From: Rubrivivax sp.
GTDB taxonomy: Bacteria > Pseudomonadota > Gammaproteobacteria > Burkholderiales > Burkholderiaceae_C
Reading direction: 5' to 3'
NCBI GenBank assembly: GCA_027487905.1
Contig: JAIYCR010000033.1
Location: 1-64,000 of the forward strand
Length of the DNA: 64,000 bases
Notes under the pieces: generated by a model
What the model was told of the DNA's origin: nothing
The model's input: the letters and a program-made list of their open reading frames with translations, nothing else
The model's database searches: none
In this document: one piece after another, positions 24,018-31,952 of the stretch
Layout of the letters: every line of letters starts with the position of its first letter
Numbering within the stretch: position 1 is the stretch's first letter
Program-made: the position numbers and the translations under genes

Positions 24018-26765
24018 TCAGTCGGCCAGGGCCCGATTCAGGATTTCCTGCACGTCGGCGGACAGCCCCGGCGTGGCGGCAGCGCCCTGCAGCGCGCTGC
24101 GCGCGGCGCTGCGCCAGGGCTCGGCCAGCCGGGCCCAGCGGTCCATGGCGCGTGCCAGGCGTGCGGCCAGTTGAGGGTTGAGGGCGTCGATGGCCAGCAG
24201 CTGCTCGGCCCACAGGCGGTAGCCGGCGCCGTCGCGCCGGTGGAAGGCCGCCGGGTTGCCGTTGCACAGGGCCAGCACCAGGCTGCGCGCGCGGTTCGGG
24301 TTGCGCAGGCTGAAGTCCGGGTGCTGCAGCAGGGCCTTCACCCGATCGAACACCCGGCCTTCCTGCTCGGGCGCCTGCGCCTGCAGCGCGAACCACTTGT
24401 CGATCACCAGCGCCTCCTCGCGGAAGAGCGCGTGGAAACGTTCGAGCGCCGCGGCGGCCAGGTCGGCGTGGCAAGCCAGCAAGGCCTGCAGCGCGCCCTG
24501 GCGGTCGCTCATGTTGGCGGCGTCCTTGACCCGCTGGTAGGCGCGGCCGGGCCAGACGGGGTCGCCGCCGGCCACGCCGTGGCGGCACAGCAAGGCCAGT
24601 GCGAGGTTGGCCAGCGCCCGGCGCCCGGCGCTGTCCGGATCGGGTGAATAAGGGCCGCGCACTTCATGGGTGGCGAAGGCCTGCGCCCAGTCGGCGGCCA
24701 GCCGGGCGGCCAGTTCGTCCAGCGCGGCCTCGCGCACCTCGTGCAGGCCTTGCGGGTCGACCACCTCGCACTGCTCGGCGAGATAGGACTCGGACGGCAG
24801 CGTGAGGGCCAGCTCCTTCAGCGCCGGCGCCAGGTGCGGGTGCTGCAGGACGCCGCGCAGGCCGTCCAGCAGGTCGTCGCCCAGCACGGGCCCGTCCTCG
24901 CCGCGGGTGGCCCGGTCCGCCGCGGCCAGCAGGCGGCGCGTCATCAGGCGCTGGCCCGCCTCCCAGCGGTTGAACGCGTCGGCGTCGTGCGCCAGCAGCA
25001 CCAGCAGGTCGGCATCGGACAGGCCGTCGTCCAGCCGAACCGGGGCGGAAAACCCGCGCAGCAGCGAAGGCACCGGCGCTTCGTCCAGGCCGGTGAAGGT
25101 CCAGCGGGCCGTGGCGGCGTCCAGCACCAGCAGGCGCTCGTGCGGGGGTGCGGCGTCGGCGGGGGCGTCGGTCGGGTCGTCGGCCAGTCGCAGCGGCAGC
25201 GAGCGGCCGCTGCGCCCGACCAGGCCGATCGTCACCGGGATCACCCAGGGCGCCTTGGCGGGCTGGCCGGGAGAAGGCTCGCCGTGCTGGCTGAGCTCCA
25301 GCGTGTAGCGGCCTTCCGCGGCGTCCCATTCGCCCCGGGCGCTCAGGCGCGGCGTGCCGGCCTGCGAATACCAGCGCGAGAAGGTGGGCAGCGTGCGGGC
25401 CAGCGCGCTTTCCGGGTTGGCATCGGCCACCGACTGCGCAAAGTCGTCCACCGTCACGGCCTGGCCGTCGTGGCGCTCGAAGTAGCGGGTCATGCCGCGG
25501 GCGAAGCCGTCGCGGCCCACCAGCGTCTGCATCATCCGCACCACCTCCGCGCCCTTCTCGTAGACGGTGGCGGTGTAGAAGTTGTTGATCTCCACGTAGC
25601 TGTCCGGCCGCACCGGGTGGGCCATGGGGCCCGCGTCCTCGGGGAACTGCATCGCGCGCAGCGAGCGCACGTCCTGGATGCGGCACACCGCCCGGGCGCT
25701 GGCGCCGGCGTCGAAGGGGTTGCCGTCGGTGGGCATGCGGCCGGCCATGTCCTGGCTGAACTCCTGGTCGCGGAAGACGGTCAGGCCTTCCTTCAGGCTC
25801 AGCTGGAACCAGTCGCGGCAGGTGATGCGGTTGCCCGTCCAGTTGTGGAAATACTCGTGCGCCACCACGCTCTCGATGCCGGCGTAGTCGGCGTCGGTGG
25901 CGGTGGCAGGGTTGGCCAGGACGTACTTCGTGTTGAAGATGTTCAGGCCCTTGTTCTCCATCGCGCCCATGTTGAAGTCGCCCACGGCGACGATCATGAA
26001 GCGCTCCAGATCGAGCGGCAGGCCGAAGCGGGCCTCGTCCCAGACGAGGGAGGCCACCAGCGAACGCATCGCGTGCTCGGTCTTGTCCAGGTCGCCGCGC
26101 CGCACCCAGATCTGCAGCAGGTGGTCGCGCCCGGCGCGGCTCCTGATGTGCTGCTCGCGGGCCACGAGATCAGCCGCCACCAGCGCGAAGAGGTAGCTCG
26201 GCTTGGGGAAGGGGTCGTGCCACTTGGCATAGTGCCGCCCGCCGTCCAGCTCGCCCTGCTCGACCAGGTTGCCGTTGCTCAGCAGCACCGGGTAGGCCTT
26301 TCGGTCGGCGCGCAGCGTGACGGTGTAGACGGCCATCACGTCGGGCCGGTCGAGGAAGAAGGTGATGCGCCGGAAGCCCTCGGCCTCGCACTGGGTGAAC
26401 AGGCCCCCGCCGCTGGTGTAGAGGCCCGACAGCGCGGTGTTCTTCTGCGGGCAGCAGGTGTTGCGGATCTCCAGCTGGAACGGCCCTTCGGGCACGCCTT
26501 GCAGCGAGTCGATCACCAGTTCGTCGCCCTCATGGCGGAAGCTCACGCTCTCGCCGTTGACGAGCACGCGCATCAGGTTGAGCCCCTCGCCGTGCAGCCG
26601 CAGCGGCTGCGGCGCCACCGACGGGTTGCGCTCCAGCGTCATGCGGTTGATGACCACCGTCTTGGCCGCGTCCAGGTCGAAGCTCAGGTCGGCCGAGCGG
26701 ATCCAGTAGGCCGGCGCGACATAGTCCTCGCGGCGGATCAGGGGGGCAGCGCCTTCACGGGCCAT
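24018..26765 (-). CDS. pepN: Aminopeptidase N (M1 family)
   Basis: 915 residues from ATG at 26765 with AGGAGA upstream. Substrate motif [11 protein letters not shown] near residue 275, and zinc site [14 protein letters not shown] with the second Glu in SLKEGLTVF near 310-335. C-terminal helical domain ends in [11 protein letters not shown]. Slightly longer than E. coli PepN (870). Cytosolic broad-specificity aminopeptidase. The 25-bp gap to the upstream prfB stop suggests co-transcription. Confidence 0.97.
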   Translation of the reverse strand: MAREGAAPLIRREDYVAPAYWIRSADLSFDLDAAKTVVINRMTLERNPSVAPQPLRLHGEGLNLMRVLVNGESVSFRHEGDELVIDSLQGVPEGPFQLEIRNTCCPQKNTALSGLYTSGGGLFTQCEAEGFRRITFFLDRPDVMAVYTVTLRADRKAYPVLLSNGNLVEQGELDGGRHYAKWHDPFPKPSYLFALVAADLVAREQHIRSRAGRDHLLQIWVRRGDLDKTEHAMRSLVASLVWDEARFGLPLDLERFMIVAVGDFNMGAMENKGLNIFNTKYVLANPATATDADYAGIESVVAHEYFHNWTGNRITCRDWFQLSLKEGLTVFRDQEFSQDMAGRMPTDGNPFDAGASARAVCRIQDVRSLRAMQFPEDAGPMAHPVRPDSYVEINNFYTATVYEKGAEVVRMMQTLVGRDGFARGMTRYFERHDGQAVTVDDFAQSVADANPESALARTLPTFSRWYSQAGTPRLSARGEWDAAEGRYTLELSQHGEPSPGQPAKAPWVIPVTIGLVGRSGRSLPLRLADDPTDAPADAAPPHERLLVLDAATARWTFTGLDEAPVPSLLRGFSAPVRLDDGLSDADLLVLLAHDADAFNRWEAGQRLMTRRLLAAADRATRGEDGPVLGDDLLDGLRGVLQHPHLAPALKELALTLPSESYLAEQCEVVDPQGLHEVREAALDELAARLAADWAQAFATHEVRGPYSPDPDSAGRRALANLALALLCRHGVAGGDPVWPGRAYQRVKDAANMSDRQGALQALLACHADLAAAALERFHALFREEALVIDKWFALQAQAPEQEGRVFDRVKALLQHPDFSLRNPNRARSLVLALCNGNPAAFHRRDGAGYRLWAEQLLAIDALNPQLAARLARAMDRWARLAEPWRSAARSALQGAAATPGLSADVQEILNRALAD

Positions 26766-26790
26766 GTCGTTCTCCTCTTCGGGCGTCGGC

Positions 26791-27895
26791 TCAGACGCCC
26801 TGCTTAAGGCTGGCGTGGATGAAGGGGTCGAGGTCCCCGTCCAGCACCTTCTGGGTGTTGCTGATCTCCACGCCCGTGCGCAGGTCCTTGATGCGGCTCT
26901 GGTCGAGCACGTAGCTCCGGATCTGGTGGCCCCAGCCGACGTCGGTCTTGGTGTCCTCCAGCTTCTGCTGGGCTTCACGCTGCTTGCGCATCTCGTGCTC
27001 GTACAGGCGGCTTCGCAGCACCTTCCAGGCCTCGTCGCGGTTGCTGTGCTGGCTGCGGCTGCTCTGGCACTGCACGACGATGCCGGTGGGTATGTGGGTC
27101 AGGCGCACCGCCGAGTCGGTCTTGTTGATGTGCTGGCCGCCCGCGCCGCTGGCACGGAAGGTGTCGGTGCGCACGTCGGCCGGGTTGATGTCGATCTCGA
27201 TGGTGTCGTCCACCTCGGGATAGACGAAGAGGCTGGCGAAGCTGGTGTGCCGGCCGCCCGCGCTGTCGAAGGGGCTCTTGCGCACCAGGCGGTGCACGCC
27301 GGTCTCGGTGCGCAGGTGGCCGAAGGCATAGTCGCCCTCGACCTTGATGGTGGCGCTGCGGATGCCCGCGCTGTCGCCTTCGCTTTCCTCGAGCACCTCG
27401 GTCTTGTAGCCCTTGCGCTCGCAGTACTTGAGCACCTGGCGCAGCAGCATGCTGGCCCAGTCGCAGGCCTCGGTGCCACCGGCGCCGGCCTGGATGTCGA
27501 TGAAGCAGTTGGACGGGTCGGCCGGCTGGTTGAACATCCGGCGGAACTCGAGTTCCTCGACCTTGGCGGTGAGCGCCTTGACCTCGTCCTCGATGGCGGC
27601 GATGCCGTCGAAGTCGTCGTCGGCCCGGCTCATCTCGAAGAGCTCGGTGTTGTCCGACAGGTTGGATTCCAGGTGGTCGATGGTGCCGACCACGGTCTCC
27701 AACGTCTTCTTCTCGCGGCCCAGTTCCTGCGCCCGCTTGGGCTCGTTCCAGATGGCCGGGTTCTCCAGCGCCGCGTTGACCTCGTTCAGCCGAAGCGATT
27801 TGCGGTCGTAGTCAAAGATACCCCCGAAGAGCCTGCGTGCGCTGGCTCAGATCGACGAGGGCGTGGCCGATGGCGTTGATGTGTTCGATGTCCAT
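26791..27895 (-). CDS. prfB: Peptide chain release factor 2, with programmed +1 frameshift
   Basis: Translation starts at ATG 27895 ([13 protein letters not shown]), reads to LRGYL and meets an in-frame TGA at 27814-27812. A +1 shift continues as [12 protein letters not shown] and the rest of RF2 to the stop at 26791. The shift site CTTCGGGGGTATCTTTGAC has the internal Shine-Dalgarno-like G-run and the CTT TGA slip site of classical prfB autoregulation. RF2 marks are present: anticodon-like SPF ([12 protein letters not shown]) and catalytic GGQ in [14 protein letters not shown]2 releases at TGA and TAA. The full product is about 367 residues. This is a regulatory break, not a pseudogene. Confidence 0.97.
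27812..27825 (-). promoter_or_regulatory. prfB recoding site
   Basis: Minus-strand GGGGGTATCTTTGA: a G-run acting as internal Shine-Dalgarno, spacer TAT, slippery CTT and the TGA stop. When RF2 is scarce the ribosome shifts +1 on CTT and makes more RF2. Confidence 0.93.
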
Positions 27896-28304
27896 GGCGG
27901 TGGGCTCTTGGCGGTGCAGGGGCGCGGACGGCGCCGAACCCACGAGTTTCTCACGCGGGCCAGACCCGCCCGGATGCACGTCGCAACCGGCCGCCATCGC
28001 GGCGGCACACCCCGCCTCGCTTTGTGCGCAGAGCCCCTGCTGGCCGTGGGGCGGGCGCCGGAGTGTGGTGGGCCGGGGGTAAGCCCGGGGGAGGTTTGCC
28101 CGTGAACAAGTCCACGTTGTCAGAGAGTCGTAAGCCCGTCTGAAAAGAGTCTCCTAGTCCCGAAGTACCCAGGTTACAGATGTCATGGGGACTGTCCACG
28201 TGCTGCCGTTCCAGGGGTTCTTTCGCAGTATCCCAGCGCGGTTTCATCTTTCATCCCGTGCGTTGCCGCGATCTGGCCGCGCCTCTTGACTCTTCTCGTC
28301 TCCC
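27896..28304. other. 409-bp intergenic region, unusual composition
   Basis: Between divergent prfB and a small membrane-protein gene. The stretch 28100-28260 is clearly less GC-rich than its surroundings and shows no codon bias. GTCCACGT occurs twice (28110-28117 and 28194-28201), the second just after a GGAC-T-GTCC dyad (28189-28197). Short reading frames here have no recognisable features. It may hold promoters for both sides or an eroded mobile-element end; nothing decisive is seen. Confidence 0.5.
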
Positions 28305-28607
28305 ATGTTGCTGGTCGCCGCCGCCGTCAAGCTCATCGCCGAGATCGCCCTGATGGCGCTGCTCGGCCAGGGGCTGCTCGCCGTGCTCGCGGGCGACCGA
28401 CGGCACGACAACTTCTTCTACAAGACCTTGCAGGTCATCACCCGCCCCTTCACCAGCCTGGCGCGCCTGATCACGCCGCGCGTGGTCGTGGACCGCCACA
28501 TTCCCTTCGCTGCCTTCGCGATGGTGCTGGGCGCCTGGGTGTTCGCCACGATGGGCAAGGTGTCGCTGTGCGTGGACATCGCGCTGGCCTCTCAGATCTG
28601 CCGCTGA
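28305..28607 (+). CDS. Small membrane protein of unknown function
   Basis: 100 residues with hydrophobic segments at about 5-25 and 67-88 joined by a basic loop (FFYKTLQVITRPFTSLARLITPRVVVDRHIP). Two-pass topology with both ends on the same side is likely. The pattern recalls a conserved Burkholderiales family of unknown role next to TPR genes; YggT-like at best. Followed after 28 bp by the TPR gene, so probably one operon. Confidence 0.7.
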   Translation: MLLVAAAVKLIAEIALMALLGQGLLAVLAGDRRHDNFFYKTLQVITRPFTSLARLITPRVVVDRHIPFAAFAMVLGAWVFATMGKVSLCVDIALASQICR

Positions 28608-28635
28608 ACACCGAACCTCACCCCGGGATGCCGCC

Positions 28636-29214
28636 ATGACCCTCTCCGAACGCCTGGACCACCTGATGCTCAAGTGGCGGGCCATGGGCTGGCTGCTCGT
28701 GGGCCGTCCGGCTCAGGCCGAAGAAACGATGGGCGAGATGCTGCGGCGCTGGCCGGACGACGCCTATGCGCTGGCCAGCCGCGTGCATGTGCGCGCCCAG
28801 CGCGGCGACGCCGACGGCGCCATCGCCGACGCGCAGCGCCTGGTCGCCGCGCACCCGGCGCGCAGCGCCGCCGACTGGTTCAACCTCGGCTTCATGCTCG
28901 AGGCGCGCGGAGACCTGGACGCCGCCGAGCCCGCCTTCCGCCGCGCGGTCGAACTCGACCCCAAGCTCGACCGCGCCTGGTACGGCCTGGGCCTGGCGCT
29001 CATCCGCCAGCGCCGCTTCGACGACGCGGTGGCTGCGCTCAAGCGCACCACGCAGCTGCAGCCGATGAGCCCCTACGGCTGGTACCAGCTGGCCCGCGTC
29101 CACATGGACCGCGCCGAGCCCGACGAGACCCGCAAGATCATCCGCCACCTGAAGGACTTCGAGCCCAAGGTGGCCGCCCAGCTCGAACGCGAGACCGGCC
29201 TGACCGCCGGTTGA
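28636..29214 (+). CDS. Tetratricopeptide-repeat protein
   Basis: 192 residues. About four TPR-like units can be followed: GRPAQAEETMGEMLRRWPD, RGDADGAIADAQRLVAAHP, DWFNLGFMLEARGDLDAAEPAFRRAVELDP and AWYGLGLALIRQRRFDDAVAALKRTTQLQP, plus a final GWYQLARVHMD unit. No signal peptide. Probably a cytosolic protein-protein adaptor. Partner unknown; the small membrane protein upstream is a candidate. Confidence 0.85.
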   Translation: MTLSERLDHLMLKWRAMGWLLVGRPAQAEETMGEMLRRWPDDAYALASRVHVRAQRGDADGAIADAQRLVAAHPARSAADWFNLGFMLEARGDLDAAEPAFRRAVELDPKLDRAWYGLGLALIRQRRFDDAVAALKRTTQLQPMSPYGWYQLARVHMDRAEPDETRKIIRHLKDFEPKVAAQLERETGLTAG

Positions 29215-29348
29215 ACCAAGAGGCCGGGGCTCGCGCTCCGGCTGAGACGAAGGACCGGCAGACCGCCGGACGACGACCCGAGCGGCCTTGCGGCCGCATC
29301 CACCGAGCCGGCGCCCTGCCGGGTATGACATTCAACAGGAGATGACTG

Positions 29349-29609
29349 ATGCAGCTGACTGAGCGACATCACGAGTACTGGCGCAAGAACCTGAGGCTCA
29401 CCTCAGTGCTTCTGGGCATCTGGTTCATCGTGTCCTTCGTCATGGTTTATTTCGCCCGCGACCTGAGCTTTTCCTTCTTCGGCTGGCCTTTCAGCTTCTG
29501 GATGGCCGCTCAGGGTTCGCTTCTGGTCTACATGGCCATCATCTGGTACTACGCGCGGACCATGAACCGCATGGACCAGGAACACGGCGTCGCCGAACTG
29601 GAGGCCTGA
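29349..29609 (+). CDS. DUF4212 membrane protein, small partner of the symporter
   Basis: 86 residues with two hydrophobic segments (about 18-38 and 50-70) and the family block FGWPFSFWMAAQGSLLVYMAIIWYYARTMN. DUF4212 genes almost always precede a VC_2705-type sodium:solute symporter, as here with a 1-bp gap, and probably encode an accessory subunit. GGAG lies in the sequence just before the ATG. The 134-bp gap upstream should carry the promoter. Confidence 0.9.
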   Translation: MQLTERHHEYWRKNLRLTSVLLGIWFIVSFVMVYFARDLSFSFFGWPFSFWMAAQGSLLVYMAIIWYYARTMNRMDQEHGVAELEA

Positions 29610-29610
29610 C

Positions 29611-31740
29611 ATGGCTGGAATGGCACCTGAATCGGGCGGTGGATTCATCACCGCCTCCGCGAACGCGGATTTCAAGAAGCAGCTGAACAAGGTCTACGCC
29701 TGGTACACCGGCGGCTTCTTCGCGTTCATCGTCGTCCTGGCCATCCTCGAGCAGATGGGTCTGCCCCGGAACTGGATCGGCCTGATCTTCCTGATCGCCA
29801 CCGTCGGCCTGTACGCCGGCATCGGCATCATGAGCCGCACCTCGGATGCGTCCGAGTACTACGTGGCGGGTCGCCGGGTTCCGGCGATCTACAACGGCAT
29901 GGCCACCGGCGCCGACTGGATGAGCGCAGCCTCGTTCATCGGCATGGCCGGCACGCTGTACCTCACCGGCTACGGCGGCCTGGCCTTCATCATGGGCTGG
30001 ACCGGCGGCTACTGCCTGGTGGCGCTGTTCCTCGCGCCCTACCTGCGCAAGTTCGGCCAGTTCACCATCCCTGACTTCCTGGGCGCCCGCTACGGCGGCA
30101 ACCTGCCGCGCTTCATCGGCATCCTGGCGGCCATCCTGGTGTCCTTCGTGTATGTGGTCGCGCAGATCTACGGCGTGGGCCTCATCACTGCCCGTCTGAC
30201 GGGCCTGGACTTCACGGTGGGCGTGTTCGTCGGCCTGGGCGGCATCCTGGTGTGCTCCTTCCTGGGTGGCATGCGCGCGGTCACCTGGACCCAGGTGGCC
30301 CAGTACATCATCCTGATCGTGGCCTACCTGATCCCGGTGGTGTGGCTGTCCATCAAGCACACCGGTGTTCCCGTGCCCCAGGTGATCTACGGCCAGCAGC
30401 TGGCCAAGGTGACCGAGCGCGAGAAGCAGCTGCGCACCGACCCGAAGGAACTGGAAGTCATCCAGATCTTCAAGGACCGTGCCGCCGCCGCGGATGCCAA
30501 GCTGAAGGACGTGCCGGCCGCCATGGCCGCCGACCGTGCCGCCGCCGAGAAGAAGCTCGCGGACCTGCAGGCCGCCGGCGCCCCGGTGAAGGAAGTCCAG
30601 GACGCCGAGAAGGCGCTGGGCGCCCTGCCCAAGACCGAGGCCGACGCGCGCAAGGCCTACGCGGCCGCCAAGAGCGCCGCCGAGGCCCGCGCCCGACCGC
30701 TGGGTGGCATGCCCGCCCACGGCCAGGCGTTCGCCGGCAACCCGGACGGCACGCCGGCCGAGCAGAAGGCCTTCAACGACTCGCGTCGCAACTTCCTGGG
30801 CCTGGTGTTCTGCCTGATGGTGGGCACGGCCGCGCTGCCGCACATCCTGATGCGCTACTACACCACGCCGTCGGTGAAGGAAGCACGGGAGTCGGTGACC
30901 TGGTCGCTGTTCTTCATCTGCCTGCTGTACCTGACCGCCCCGGCCCTGGCCGTGCTGGTGAAGTACGAGGTCTTCAACGTGCTGGTGGGCACACCTTTCG
31001 ACAAGTTGCCAGCGTGGGTGGGCAGCTGGGCGAAGGTCGACCCGAGCCTGCTGAGCATTGCCGACATCAACAAGGACGGCCTGCTGCAGCTGGGTGAAAT
31101 GCGCCTGGGCGGTGACATCATCGTGCTGGCCACCCCGGAGATCGCAGGCCTGCCCTACGTGATCTCGGGCATGGTGGCCGCCGGTGGCCTGGCCGCTGCG
31201 CTGTCCACCGCGGACGGCCTGCTGCTGACCATCGCCAACGCGCTGTCGCACGACCTGTACTACAAGATGATCGACCCGAATGCGAGCACCTCGCGCCGGG
31301 TGGCCATCTCCAAGGGTCTGCTGCTCGTGGTGGCGCTGGCTGCGGCCTACGTGGCTTCGCTGAAGATCGCCGACATCCTGTTCCTGGTGTCTGCGGCCTT
31401 CTCGCTGGCTGCGGCGTCCTTCTTCCCGGCCCTCGTCTGCGGGGTGTTCTGGAAGCGCGCCAACAAGTGGGGTTGCGTGCTGGGCATGGTCTCCGGCCTG
31501 GTCATCACCTTCTACTACATGGCCACCACCCAGCCGTGGATGCGCGGCCTGTTCGGCGTGGAAGGCCCGATCGCCGACTACACCTGGTTCGGCATGGCCC
31601 CCATCGCCGCCGGCGTCTTCGGCGTGCCCCTGGCCTTCGCGGTGACCATCATCGTGAGCCTGTTGACCCCGGCCCCGAACAAGGAAGTTCAGGACCTGGT
31701 CGAGCACGTCCGCTACCCGGACCTCAAGCCCGCTCGCTGA
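29611..31740 (+). CDS. Sodium:solute symporter (acetate/ActP-like, VC_2705 subfamily) with large inserted loop
   Basis: 709 residues. SSS-family blocks: YYVAGRRVPAIYNGMATGADWMSAASFIGMAG near residue 85, FTIPDFLGARYGG near 150, and ISGMVAAGGLAAALSTADGLLLTIANALSHDLYY near 520. Related acetate/monocarboxylate symporters are about 550-590 residues. The extra length is a hydrophilic Ala/Lys/Glu-rich segment at about residues 258-390, probably a coiled coil between two membrane helices. Works with the DUF4212 protein in the inner membrane. Substrate is likely acetate or another short monocarboxylate, inferred from family. A strong terminator follows. Confidence 0.9.
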   Translation: MAGMAPESGGGFITASANADFKKQLNKVYAWYTGGFFAFIVVLAILEQMGLPRNWIGLIFLIATVGLYAGIGIMSRTSDASEYYVAGRRVPAIYNGMATGADWMSAASFIGMAGTLYLTGYGGLAFIMGWTGGYCLVALFLAPYLRKFGQFTIPDFLGARYGGNLPRFIGILAAILVSFVYVVAQIYGVGLITARLTGLDFTVGVFVGLGGILVCSFLGGMRAVTWTQVAQYIILIVAYLIPVVWLSIKHTGVPVPQVIYGQQLAKVTEREKQLRTDPKELEVIQIFKDRAAAADAKLKDVPAAMAADRAAAEKKLADLQAAGAPVKEVQDAEKALGALPKTEADARKAYAAAKSAAEARARPLGGMPAHGQAFAGNPDGTPAEQKAFNDSRRNFLGLVFCLMVGTAALPHILMRYYTTPSVKEARESVTWSLFFICLLYLTAPALAVLVKYEVFNVLVGTPFDKLPAWVGSWAKVDPSLLSIADINKDGLLQLGEMRLGGDIIVLATPEIAGLPYVISGMVAAGGLAAALSTADGLLLTIANALSHDLYYKMIDPNASTSRRVAISKGLLLVVALAAAYVASLKIADILFLVSAAFSLAAASFFPALVCGVFWKRANKWGCVLGMVSGLVITFYYMATTQPWMRGLFGVEGPIADYTWFGMAPIAAGVFGVPLAFAVTIIVSLLTPAPNKEVQDLVEHVRYPDLKPAR

Positions 31741-31830
31741 ACGGTGCCCAGCGCCCCCGGGCGCTGGACGCTGGACTCAGACGGCCCCCGGCTGCGCCCC
31801 TGGCGCGGTCGGCACCGGCCGAGCACACTC

Positions 31831-31863
31831 AAGCCCTGACCGGCAACGGTCAGGGCTTTTTCC
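31831..31863 (+). terminator. Rho-independent terminator after the symporter gene
   Basis: AAGCCCTGACCG (31831-31842), loop GCAA, CGGTCAGGGCTT (31847-31858) make a perfect 12-bp stem followed by TTTCC, giving a run of five T. It lies 90 bp after the symporter stop. Confidence 0.92.
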
Positions 31864-31925
31864 TTTCCGGCTGAACCTTGCGGCCGAGCTTTCCGGCTGA
31901 GCTTTCCGGCCGAAGCTTGCCGCCC
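31864..31925. repeat. Imperfect short tandem repeats before the DUF294 gene
   Basis: Variants of CTTTCCGGCTGAG recur three to five times with length changes (13-15 bp) between the terminator and the DUF294-CBS start. Confidence 0.5.
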
Positions 31926-31952
31926 GGGCCAACCTGCATCGACGCGCCTGCC

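Noticed and set aside
27702-27895. prfB as a frameshifted pseudogene
   Set aside because: The interruption is exactly the conserved programmed recoding site and both parts match RF2.
29539-31707. A 722-codon leftward open frame opposite the symporter
   Set aside because: Composition is typical of an antisense shadow (His, Gln, Arg, Asp runs) and the rightward frame has full SSS-family motifs.
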